Shown: piece after piece, positions 18,201 through 26,800 of the stretch
Layout: every line of letters starts with the position of its first letter
Position numbering within the stretch: the stretch's first letter is position 1
Source: an uncultured Saprospiraceae bacterium
GTDB taxonomy: Bacteria > Bacteroidota > Bacteroidia > Chitinophagales > Saprospiraceae
Assembly (NCBI GenBank): GCA_938045585.1
Contig: CALIAU010000001.1
Location: 186,001 to 250,000 of the forward strand
DNA length: 64,000 nt
Direction: 5' to 3'
Notes under the pieces: generated by a model
Told to the model about the DNA's origin: nothing
Database searches by the model: none
The model's input: the letters and a program-made list of their open reading frames with translations, nothing else
Position numbers and translations under genes: made by a program

Positions 18201-21200
18201 AAACCAGTTAGATTCCATAAGTAATTATTTCTCAGAGGGTGTTGGGTTTGAAATAGCAACGGATGGTTCAAAGTTTATCACGGATGAGTATCCTTATCTA
18301 CCGGCAGATGTTACGCAGGATGTAGAAGCAGCCATTGATTGTTTTAGCGATTCTTTCCTCAATGGTAGTAATATGGAAGATTGTAATGAGGATTTCGGTG
18401 AGGCGATTAATAATATGGTAAATGCCATTGAAAACATGTATGCTGCAGAGCAACAGGTCAATTTTTTCGAAGATCCATTAATGCATGATGGTCTTGATTC
18501 CATTCAAAATGAGGCTTTTGCACCAGAATACAATCAGTTCAAAATTGCTGGAGAAGACTATACGGTATCGTGGAAAAGTATAGAACGGGGAACGGATGAA
18601 CCTGTTAAAGCCAAAATGGCAGACGGATCTTTATTCCCTTCCTATCTACGCTTTGAAGATAATCTGAAAACTGCAATTCCTGCAACAGGGACTGCAGTTA
18701 AAAATCTGTCATTACAAGCACCTTTGGAAACTGGAACAACGCAGGTGTATGCTATTGAAGAAGCTACAACGGATAGGGTAAAAATTGCAGGTAAACTGAA
18801 TTTGGTTACCTATGATAAGGATGCTATTGATGTAGTTATTGTGCCTGTAAAAGGAAATACAAATCCAACTATTAACCACCCATTCATTTCGAATTTAGCT
18901 CTTGAAGAAGCAATACAAAATATTTTTTCCCCAGCAGTTGTACAAATTAATCTAACCGTAGAAAATCCCCTCAATGTATCTGATTTCGATGATTCTATGG
19001 ATGACTTTCAGAGTAGTCCAGCTAACAAGTATTCTTCTGAGCAAGAAAATATTATTAACAGCTTAGTCAATCCGGATGAGGAAATCTACTATATCTTCTT
19101 AGTAAATACCTATGAAGGGGCTACCCTAGGCATGATGCCACATGGTTCTCATTATGGCTTTGTTTATCACCAAAATAATCTAAACACGGCTTTAGATGAT
19201 GAAGAACAGTATACTAAAACGATAGCACACGAGCTAGGACACGGAGCATTTAAACTTAGACATTCTTTTGATACCTGGAATGAAACCAGCAAAGGGGCAA
19301 CAGATAATTTAATGGATTACAGTGCCGGGACTAATTTGATTAAGCCACAGTGGGATAAGGTGCATGATCCGGAGTTGTTGATTGGTGTATTTGAAGGAGG
19401 GGAGGATGATAACGAGATAAGTTCGGTTTATTTTGATATTACCTGTATTCCTAGAGAGGCGATAAGTGTAAAAGAGCATAAGTATTTTTATACTCCAGAT
19501 GGTAAAAAAATAAAATTAGGAGTAAATCAAATACCTATGTCTGTAATGACAGACAATAAAACAGCAAATTTTGCAGAACAATCCATAACATCATTTTTGT
19601 CGGATGGTGAAGAATATTTTGCAGTCTTCGTATTGAATGATCAAGGAGTCGCAGTGTTTAAAGGCTATCAAAAAGAGTCAGAACCTCATCCTGGAGAAAT
19701 GAGTGCCAGTGAGCGCCAAAGTGCATTTGTAAGAATGAGAATTATGTTAAATGAAATGATTATAGAGGATTTTGAAATTCCATCAGGACAAAGTGCTTGG
19801 TTTGTAGATGTGAAAAAACCAACATCAGATACAAGAAATGTATTCGTTGATAATGTACTTATCTACAATGATCTAGATGATGACTGTGAACCTAGTGTAA
19901 AAGTATATCATAAAATAACTACGCAGTGTATACCACTTGATGCAATGAATGCCATTGCAGAACGTAACTTTATCGCCCCAAATGGAGACGCAATCCAATT
20001 ACAAACTGGAGATATTCCTACCCATATTCTTGTCTCTGATGAGGAGGGTAATTTCATAGGAAATACTTTGTTTTCATTTGATAGAGGAAACGTTAAGTAT
20101 TCTGCATGTTTTATTTTCAAAGAAGATGGGGATAAAGAGTTCAAGGGTTACGTTGAAAATTTATCAGTCCCTGATACGGAACAAGCTATGAATATACTCA
20201 GTAGTATATCCAGTTCTTCAGGCATTGGAAACCTAATTGAAATTAATCAACACCCACAAATTCAATCTAAATGTGATGTCTTATTAAACGGAGTTATATC
20301 AGATGGATATATAGATATGACTTGTTTGGAGTTTGAGCCAATTGCTGGAATATTCCAAGAAGAATGCATTCCAGAAGAAATTACAGAAATAACAGAACAT
20401 AAATATTTCATCGCACCTGACGGGAAATTATTAGAATTAGGAGCAGATGATGAGCCTTGGCAATTTTTAAATTCTGATGTATTAGAGCGAGGATCTTTAT
20501 ATAGTTTTATAAGAGAGGGAGAATTATTTAAAGCTGTGTTTCAGCCAGAAGGGACAGCTAATTTTATGGGTTACGCCAGAGATGAGGATGATGATCCAGT
20601 TTCAGTTTTAAACAATGTCACTATATCATCTATGCCAAGTAATGCTATATCTAAATCTGTTATAATAAATAGAAATAATGACATACCCTGCCAAGTTTGG
20701 ATAAATTTTACGCCATTTTCAAAAGATATTAATGATTGTGAATGTAAATCAGAACCTATTATTGATGAATATTTTAAAAATATTCAAGTCAATTTTATAA
20801 GTTACCAAGAGCCAAATGCAAGATGGAAAAACATTGAATTAGTTTTTGATAAACTTGCTAAAGCAGAAGATTACATTATTAGTATAAAAAAACCTTCTAG
20901 TGGATGGGAAAATGCAAACCTAAGCGAAATCCCGCCTGACTTTATTACTGGATCTGGAAACTCATTTACAGTGCAAATAGATAGGAATCCAGAATTGGGT
21001 GATTTGAAACTGTACAAGAATTCTTTCGATAGTCAAGTATCTTCTAATAATGCGGTTTTAGATATCAAGATTACTCCTGTATTTAAAGATTTTGAAGGCA
21101 ATGCAATTTTTCCATTCAACGTAGAATTTCAATCAGGTAATTTTGCATATAAAGACTTCATAGTTTGTGGATCATCTAATCCTATTGAATTAGGAGTGGC

Positions 21201-22869
21201 GTACCAATTCAATCAAAATTGTCAAGATGATTCTAAATTTGAACCAGTAAATCCGACTAATTATACCTTTAATTGGAACGCGGGGACTGCTTATACAGCG
21301 TGTAGTAAGTCCTATGATTCTAAAACAGTTGTATCAAGTAATTCTTTAAATAGTCCTTTTACTTTAACGCGAACACACATTAAAAAGAATGTATTTAAAG
21401 ATGATGCGGGTGCAAGTATGCCAATTGAATTAAGCGGAGCAATTACGGAAACAGCACAAATTGTAGTAAAGGCATATCAGCCAGGAGACAGTGAATATGC
21501 AGCGAATTGCCAATTTTATCATGAATTGCTTGATAGAACACCGGCTGTTGATGAAGATGGAAATGCGCCACCAAGGAAAGTCGTATGGGAGAATGGTAAT
21601 ACAATTCCATTACAACTTATTAGAGTTCCTCTACCCTCTGATGATGGCGTGGATATAAATACTATCCTTGGAGGCGGAACATTTAATGCTGGTGAACCAA
21701 TATATAGTGCTGAGTTACCTCCAGTATTTATTTTTGGGAATAAGGCAACAGCTAGTGATGCCCAATCACTCAATTCTCATTTGGCAGGACAATCAGGCAA
21801 TCCAAGTGCTTCTATTACTTCATTTAATGATCAAAATGAATATCATGAATATCAATTAGGAGTTAATGCATTTGACGGGACACAGAACTCTACAGTACAG
21901 TTTGTTGAGTATAAGAATGTTGCTCGTTCGCTTAATGGAATTTATACACCAATTGAAGTCGTTGACAAAGTGTGTGGTGGATTCAACAGATTTGCAGAAA
22001 TAGTTAAATCACTATCCTTGCAAACTGTTGATCTTAAGAGTATAAATGGATATAAATGGGACTGCTTAGTCGATAATGAAGTGAATTTTATTACGAAAGA
22101 GAAAATTGGAAGTCCTTTAGTAGTCACTTCAGGATCCGGTGATATCGGATTGGATTTAGAAATTGGTATAACTGAATCTCTTCCAATACCTGGCACTCCA
22201 TTTAGTATGTACAACAAATTCAAAGATAAATTTCCAGCGTTTATACAGAGTTTTATAGAAAATACAGTTGATGTAAATGGACTGTATGCACAAATTAAAG
22301 TTGATATTGAGCATTCCCTAATAAATTTTGATTTTGACCAAAGATTAGAATACGGAGATACTGAGCCTAGGGTAGAATTTAGTTCTTTAGTGGACACAAC
22401 TAAATTTCATGATGCTATGTCGCTGGATTTGGTACTAGTAAATATATATTTCTCAGGTTTGGAGAATGTAGCAAATCAAAATTTCCCAAGTCCTTTTTGG
22501 GCTACAAACACTGAAAATGTATACTTCAAAGTTTCATTGAATTTTACGGGAAATGGATATTTGACTAAAGGAGATAATACAAATGATTTATTAGATGGTG
22601 CATTTTATTTAGATGTAAGTGCCGATGTTGCATATGTTGATAGTGATGGGAAAGTTTTTCTACTAGAAGAAGATCTTTCTGACCCTTCAAACAATAGATT
22701 TTCTCGATTTCTTTCTGGAGTTTCTTGGTTGCGAAATGAAGGATGGATGGACCCGCAAAGTACTGATGTCCCTATGCCAACTGATATTGGTATTGCTAGG
22801 TATTTAATATATGATTTTAATGAAGAAGATGATAATCCAGATGAATATAGTAAAACGATGCAGAATTAA
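15214..22869 (+). CDS. Giant secreted multidomain protein with TSP3-like repeats, Fn3 and metzincin-like zinc site
   Basis: 2551 aa with a Sec signal peptide ending near residue 29 (CCFSKVEAQ). Visible layout: an Fn3-like region to about 285; seven Cys-rich calcium-binding units of about 67 aa (290-745) combining DSDNDGVCD-type TSP3 motifs with CDDGDPCT; Fn3 (about 755-855); a region with GDQIWAADFMIEITEVSGGG; a zinc-peptidase-like site HELGHGAFKLRH (H1339, E1340, H1343, H1350) with LMDYS about 18 residues later; three related units of about 130 aa each starting near CIP (about 1411, 1571 and 1717); then a long unassigned C-terminal part. There is no recognisable T9SS sorting domain at the C-terminus. 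Similar HELGH...LMDYS regions occur in large Bacteroidota polymorphic exoproteins (family knowledge). Protease activity and secretion route are inferred. Confidence 0.85.
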   Translation: MSLLSNKTAFKLLCIFITGVCCFSKVEAQTYPVTSIVNLNSGTLPYLEDFIRENPMQLTHTLILNDDDFENIDVGLRIRIFGEGINIYTDPEYIGSLVSLSFNVPKTLTGFDLSDYFNPDNLIFQGITKEQFLQGGKMPEGFYNICIEAVDPFRFDENAVSNLSCAPAVLEVHKPPTLVSLIGEQIFLPSPNYYFDWIDNHIGFNANYNLLIYEKALGMTNDEVLDFISPIVIELDQNSDQYLYSAIDPYLYPNQKYLVRVQAFDPLGQESFENNGFSNVEQFFLAEDCLLDADNDGVCDDIDKCHGQDDNIDLDQNGIPDCLEDETTCIFGESCDDGLACTTNDIIIDEDCNCKGTLLPDSDNDGICDLEDNCPGLDDTADDNGNQIPDCLEENNDCTIGILCDDGDPCTYYDLIVGPDCLCQGTATKDSDNDGVCDVIDQCPGQDDSIDLNNNGVPDCFESDCIIASPCDDGDPCTYFDVIYGENCDCAGTPSPDSDNDGVCDAEDQCPGQDDTIDLNQNGVEDCSEQNCSQGALCDDGDPCTVFDVITGKNCYCEGTPVPDDDNDGICNLLDVCPGQDDTIDLNQNGIPDCNEQNCEIGALCNDGDPCTVFDLIQDEFCNCAGTPAPDSDGDGVCDILDQCEGHNDAIDINNNGIPDACDTAPCVLGASCDDGDPCTINDVIVTLPCNCAGKIQDSDGDSVSDCDDKCPGGDDYMDLDGNGVPDFCDCQVGSPCDDGLSNTINDVIGADCNCNGMLLNTPVALEATNIDTSSLQFTAHWESMPQVSDYYLTVATSTSFDPSTIVSGYDAVFVQSLNLTVTGTASDSTYYYKLTAMIGGNMTGWSNIITVNFGNECAPGSPPPYDCLAVDPAFADVTNMNLRNQLKVGDQIWAADFMIEITEVSGGGAPWSGKGQMSIPLTDKRGKVNVNFNNVYVNTECRLVGEGYMDVTGIGAQIISQEMSEFIHDIVGYLELVDGALQSLENTLGAVNNALNQLDSISNYFSEGVGFEIATDGSKFITDEYPYLPADVTQDVEAAIDCFSDSFLNGSNMEDCNEDFGEAINNMVNAIENMYAAEQQVNFFEDPLMHDGLDSIQNEAFAPEYNQFKIAGEDYTVSWKSIERGTDEPVKAKMADGSLFPSYLRFEDNLKTAIPATGTAVKNLSLQAPLETGTTQVYAIEEATTDRVKIAGKLNLVTYDKDAIDVVIVPVKGNTNPTINHPFISNLALEEAIQNIFSPAVVQINLTVENPLNVSDFDDSMDDFQSSPANKYSSEQENIINSLVNPDEEIYYIFLVNTYEGATLGMMPHGSHYGFVYHQNNLNTALDDEEQYTKTIAHELGHGAFKLRHSFDTWNETSKGATDNLMDYSAGTNLIKPQWDKVHDPELLIGVFEGGEDDNEISSVYFDITCIPREAISVKEHKYFYTPDGKKIKLGVNQIPMSVMTDNKTANFAEQSITSFLSDGEEYFAVFVLNDQGVAVFKGYQKESEPHPGEMSASERQSAFVRMRIMLNEMIIEDFEIPSGQSAWFVDVKKPTSDTRNVFVDNVLIYNDLDDDCEPSVKVYHKITTQCIPLDAMNAIAERNFIAPNGDAIQLQTGDIPTHILVSDEEGNFIGNTLFSFDRGNVKYSACFIFKEDGDKEFKGYVENLSVPDTEQAMNILSSISSSSGIGNLIEINQHPQIQSKCDVLLNGVISDGYIDMTCLEFEPIAGIFQEECIPEEITEITEHKYFIAPDGKLLELGADDEPWQFLNSDVLERGSLYSFIREGELFKAVFQPEGTANFMGYARDEDDDPVSVLNNVTISSMPSNAISKSVIINRNNDIPCQVWINFTPFSKDINDCECKSEPIIDEYFKNIQVNFISYQEPNARWKNIELVFDKLAKAEDYIISIKKPSSGWENANLSEIPPDFITGSGNSFTVQIDRNPELGDLKLYKNSFDSQVSSNNAVLDIKITPVFKDFEGNAIFPFNVEFQSGNFAYKDFIVCGSSNPIELGVAYQFNQNCQDDSKFEPVNPTNYTFNWNAGTAYTACSKSYDSKTVVSSNSLNSPFTLTRTHIKKNVFKDDAGASMPIELSGAITETAQIVVKAYQPGDSEYAANCQFYHELLDRTPAVDEDGNAPPRKVVWENGNTIPLQLIRVPLPSDDGVDINTILGGGTFNAGEPIYSAELPPVFIFGNKATASDAQSLNSHLAGQSGNPSASITSFNDQNEYHEYQLGVNAFDGTQNSTVQFVEYKNVARSLNGIYTPIEVVDKVCGGFNRFAEIVKSLSLQTVDLKSINGYKWDCLVDNEVNFITKEKIGSPLVVTSGSGDIGLDLEIGITESLPIPGTPFSMYNKFKDKFPAFIQSFIENTVDVNGLYAQIKVDIEHSLINFDFDQRLEYGDTEPRVEFSSLVDTTKFHDAMSLDLVLVNIYFSGLENVANQNFPSPFWATNTENVYFKVSLNFTGNGYLTKGDNTNDLLDGAFYLDVSADVAYVDSDGKVFLLEEDLSDPSNNRFSRFLSGVSWLRNEGWMDPQSTDVPMPTDIGIARYLIYDFNEEDDNPDEYSKTMQN
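16082..17480 (+). repeat. Seven ~200-bp TSP3/CDDGDPCT coding repeats
   Basis: In-frame repeats inside the 2551-aa gene. Each unit reads approximately PDSDNDGVCD, then DxCPGQDDxIDLNxNGxPDC, then CxxGxxCDDGDPCT and finally CxCxGTP, about 67 residues with regularly placed Asp and Cys. The Asp pattern fits thrombospondin type 3-like calcium sites and the Cys pattern suggests disulfides. Units two to six are closest to each other; the last one or two have lost some Cys. Confidence 0.85.
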
Positions 22870-23029
22870 TTACTCTAGTTAATGCAATTCTTACATTCCT
22901 ACACTCAAATACCGTATTCGCTCATTCTACCTTGCTTTAAAACCATTTTTGTTGAAAATTGAGTGATAATAGAGAGAAGCAAGATGTAAAGTCCCAACGA
23001 TTCATCCTTTTAAAAAACAAAGACTCTTT

Positions 23030-23758
23030 TTGATGCATTATACTATACTTTCTATATTCCTATCTCTTTGTCTCAATTGTCTAAACCTTTTAGCAAATGA
23101 AGAAATAGATTATTCAAGAACAATATCCTTGTACATTTCTGAACTAAAATCGGAAAAAAGTATCATCGTCGCCAAAGCTATAAAAAAGCTTAAACGATTT
23201 ACTTTTTCAGAGTATGATTCAAAAAGTAAAGAAAAGATAGCCTTATTACTAAAGCCACAACAATATCATTTTAAGGGAGTGATAGAATTAGCAGGCTTTC
23301 TAAAGTTACAAGACTCATTAAATGCTGTAACTCAGGAAGAATTGAAAACCCAATCCCTTATACAAGCACATGGATTTGCACAGATTCGCGCAGGGAATAC
23401 AGAAAAGCTAAATACTTTAATGGTGAATGTCCGTAAGCTAGATGTAAATGATGAATTTATTTATAACGTCGCACCAAAACTAATATATACTAGAAACAAA
23501 ACCTGTGTAGATTATTTATTAGAAATAATTATGTCAAATGAACTTAATTGTACAAGCTCTGACCCAGAATCGAATCAACCCATAATCTGCGCATACCGCT
23601 TAATTGAATTACTCGCACCAGCCATTTATTATTTTCCATTTACAACAAGTCGATCTGGAAGTTTAGAGGTAGATGATTATGAAGTAGCCCTTATTGAAAT
23701 GCGTAAATGGATATTAGAAAATAAAGAAACGTATTCCCTTGATATGGAAACGTATTAA
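23030..23758 (+). CDS. Small exported helical protein, possible HEAT-like; candidate partner of the giant protein
   Basis: 242 aa, starting with a hydrophobic signal (MMHYTILSIFLSLCLNCLNLLANEE). The mature part is mainly predicted amphipathic helices (for example SEKSIIVAKAIKKLKRF and KFRxP-free segments such as VAPKLIYTRNKTCVDYLLEI), reminiscent of HEAT/ARM-like arrays, but I recognise no named family. It is more AT-rich than the surrounding large genes. It sits alone between two giant secreted-protein genes, 160 bp after the 2551-aa gene, as immunity genes do behind polymorphic toxins. This is a positional inference only. Confidence 0.75.
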   Translation: MMHYTILSIFLSLCLNCLNLLANEEIDYSRTISLYISELKSEKSIIVAKAIKKLKRFTFSEYDSKSKEKIALLLKPQQYHFKGVIELAGFLKLQDSLNAVTQEELKTQSLIQAHGFAQIRAGNTEKLNTLMVNVRKLDVNDEFIYNVAPKLIYTRNKTCVDYLLEIIMSNELNCTSSDPESNQPIICAYRLIELLAPAIYYFPFTTSRSGSLEVDDYEVALIEMRKWILENKETYSLDMETY

Positions 23759-23835
23759 TAGAATTATTAAACATGAAATGCAGTCATCGCTAACCATGAA
23801 ATGCATTTAACTAAGCAATAAAATGCATTTAATTA
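23759..23835. repeat. Short duplicated start-region sequence
   Basis: Between the 242-aa and 1842-aa genes, ATGAAATGCA appears twice (about 23773 and 23796), and AAATGCATTTAA-like sequence occurs twice, the second at the real start of the 1842-aa gene. The segment 23801-23832 (with the exact 12-mer TAAGCAATAAAA) resembles the first 33 bases of the 2551-aa gene at 15214. It reads as a remnant of duplication of a gene start. Confidence 0.4.
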
Positions 23836-26800
23836 ATTACATACTAAATATCCCTGGTATAGAGAAAATTAAAAAAACACTGCAATGGTGTTTCCTAGGT
23901 TTTCTTCTTTGTCTGCAGCTACCATCCTTTGCAACAAATCCTATAGATAGTTTGCACGCGGAGGCCTTGGGTATTCATCCGCTTCCTCTAATCGAAAGCA
24001 ATTCTATAGTACCTGAAACAGTGGATCCATTCCTTTCTAGAACTAAAAGTGATATTCATATTTCAGAAATTCCAGGAGGAATAGAACCACTGCAGAAGTC
24101 TATGGACCAACTTGCATCCCAATTAGAAAAAAATATTTATGAGAAAATAAAAAGTAGCCTCGAATCTGAGACAGAAATGAACTCGGAACAAATTGCTGAA
24201 TTATTTAGTCAGAAGTACAGGAGTGAACTCTTAGCAATGCCTGTTATAAATGGTGATCAAGACGATCTACGCATTGGAACAACAGCAGATAAGATTGCTG
24301 AGTACAAAACAGCAGTTGGAGATGCCAGAAAAGTGATAAATGCTGCAATATGTTCTGGTAATTTTTTAAGCAAATTAACAGGGGATCAAGACTTGATAAC
24401 GCTACCTATTTGCATTGGTACGGGTGGACTTTCTTCTGGAAGTAATATTCCAGATTGTGTTCCAGGTATTGGAGGAGAGCAAGAACCCACAGCGCCACCC
24501 GGATTTCGTGCTACTATGGTAATCTCAGAGATAAAGTTGTTTTCAAATTATACACAACTACATGTCTATGTGATGATAGAGTCTGCGATTCTAGGGGATA
24601 CACCGTTGATTTTTTATTCGCCAGATTTGAAATATAGTAGTACCTCCGGTATTATTGGAGATGCCTTTATTGGCCTTATGGCTGATTTCCCAGTGCACTT
24701 CTTTGAAGGAAAGGTTGTCCTTAATTTTAAAAAGGGAACACAGGGTCTAGCCTCAGATCCTCAATCCTACAGTGAAGGCAGCTTCGTAGAAGTAGCTTGT
24801 AATGGAGTCGAAAATCTAGCAATTGCAGGAGATGTAATTTTTAGTAGAGATTGGATTAGACCTCCTACTGTAAATGGTACGAGTACAGGAAGAATAACTT
24901 CCACATTCGCAGTACAGAATTTAAAAAAACCGAGCGAACTATTTGTACAGCTAAGTATTCCTGCATTTGAAATTAAAGGCGTGCCAGACTATGTATGGGA
25001 AGCCTCTGATATGTCTCTAGATTTTAGTGAGATTGTAAGTCCTGCATTTATAACAGGTAAAACCCAAATAGATTATCAGACCATGATGCCAAATGGAACT
25101 ATGGATGTTAAATCTCACATCCTAGATGGTACAAATGCGTTGTGGAAAGGCTTTCATGCAGGACGAATCGGTGTTACTATTCCAAGGCAGTTGACAGAAG
25201 GGGCAAATAACCAAAACGATATAAAAATATATGTTGACAATCTCATTATAGATGGTAATGGTATAGGTGGGAAGGCAGTTGTAGAATCAGCACCTTTACT
25301 TGCTTTCGGAGAGGCAAATATGAATGGCTGGGGTATTGCCCTAGATAATATGTCCTTTGTCATTGTGCATTCAACGGACTGGCAGGTAGTGTTTGATGGA
25401 AAAATCTATGTGCCTTTATTTGCGGATAAAAATAATCAAACAAATAATAGAAATGAGAACGATGCAATAGCATATACTGCAGAAATAGATCCACAAAATG
25501 GATATAATTTTTACGCTTCATTAACGACAGATAAAAATATCCCTGCATGGATAGCAAATGCCGAAATTAAGTCTACAAGCTTTTTACAATTTGGATATAA
25601 TACCCAAGATCAAAAAATGGAATTTACCGCACACGTAGATGCAAATATTTCGATTGATGGAAAGATGACCCAGAACATGGATATTAATTTGCCTACGGTA
25701 GGAATACGGAATTTGCAAATAGCGAATCATGGAACCACAAAATTGCAATTTGGAAGTATTGAGCTGATTGATTTGGGAGCAGTGGATCTTGGATTTCTAA
25801 AGCTTGAAATGGATGTCAATGGAGGAACAGCTGGTAATGGAAGTCCGGAGGGAAGAGCATATGCGGATGGAGTTTACGAGCGGGCAGACATAGATTTCTT
25901 TTTGAAAGTAACAGTCGCGATAGGAGAGGATCTCACAGGGACAGGAGGTTTTGTTGCAGAAGGGAAATTGGAAGAGTCAACTATTGCTGGTGGACTAGAT
26001 AAGTGGTTAAAAAATGATTTAAGATTAAAAACAGTACATGTCATTGCAGAAGAAGTGATTCCTGGCATCAGCTACTTTGAAGCCTTTCTAGAATTTTATA
26101 AGGAAACAGAGTTTGGCCCCAATGAGCAAAATTGGGGGAATGGGTTTAGAGCCTTTGCGATTATTCGTCCTAAGGCCCTATTTGGTGAATTAAGAGCAGT
26201 TGCACAATTTGGTAGTATTCCCCAAGCTGGTGGTGACAAGAAGAAATACTTTATGATTGATGCAGCTGCAGAATTTACCCCTGGTCTACCACTCAGCCCG
26301 GCAATAAGTATAATAGGCTTTGGTGGGGGTTGCTATTTTAACCTGGAAAGACCGAGCGCAACGCAAGCATTTAATCAGATAGCTTTAGATAGTGAGGATA
26401 ATGATTTCCTAACAGAATATGGGGCAACACTTTCAGGTGTTACGCTGAGTCCTACTAACTCAAGTACAACTGTATTCGGCTTTATGGCTTCTGTTGTACT
26501 AACGAATCCAGATCCAAGCGGCGGAGCTGTGGGTGATGGGATGCCTACGGCATATACTGTGAATGTAGAATTTGGAATGCAGTTTAGTGAAACGACGAAT
26601 GGGAATAAAAAATGGGGTATAGATCTCATCTATTTCATGGGCTCAGGTAAGTTTTTTGATAAGGTAGATTTTGGAATAGTGCCATTAGATTTTGGAGATC
26701 CTAGTGATCCTAATGCAGCAACCACAGGAGTTATGGTTGGAGAACCAGCTAGTTACATTCATAACATGGTTACCCAAGATCCAAATTTGCCGGACTGCAT

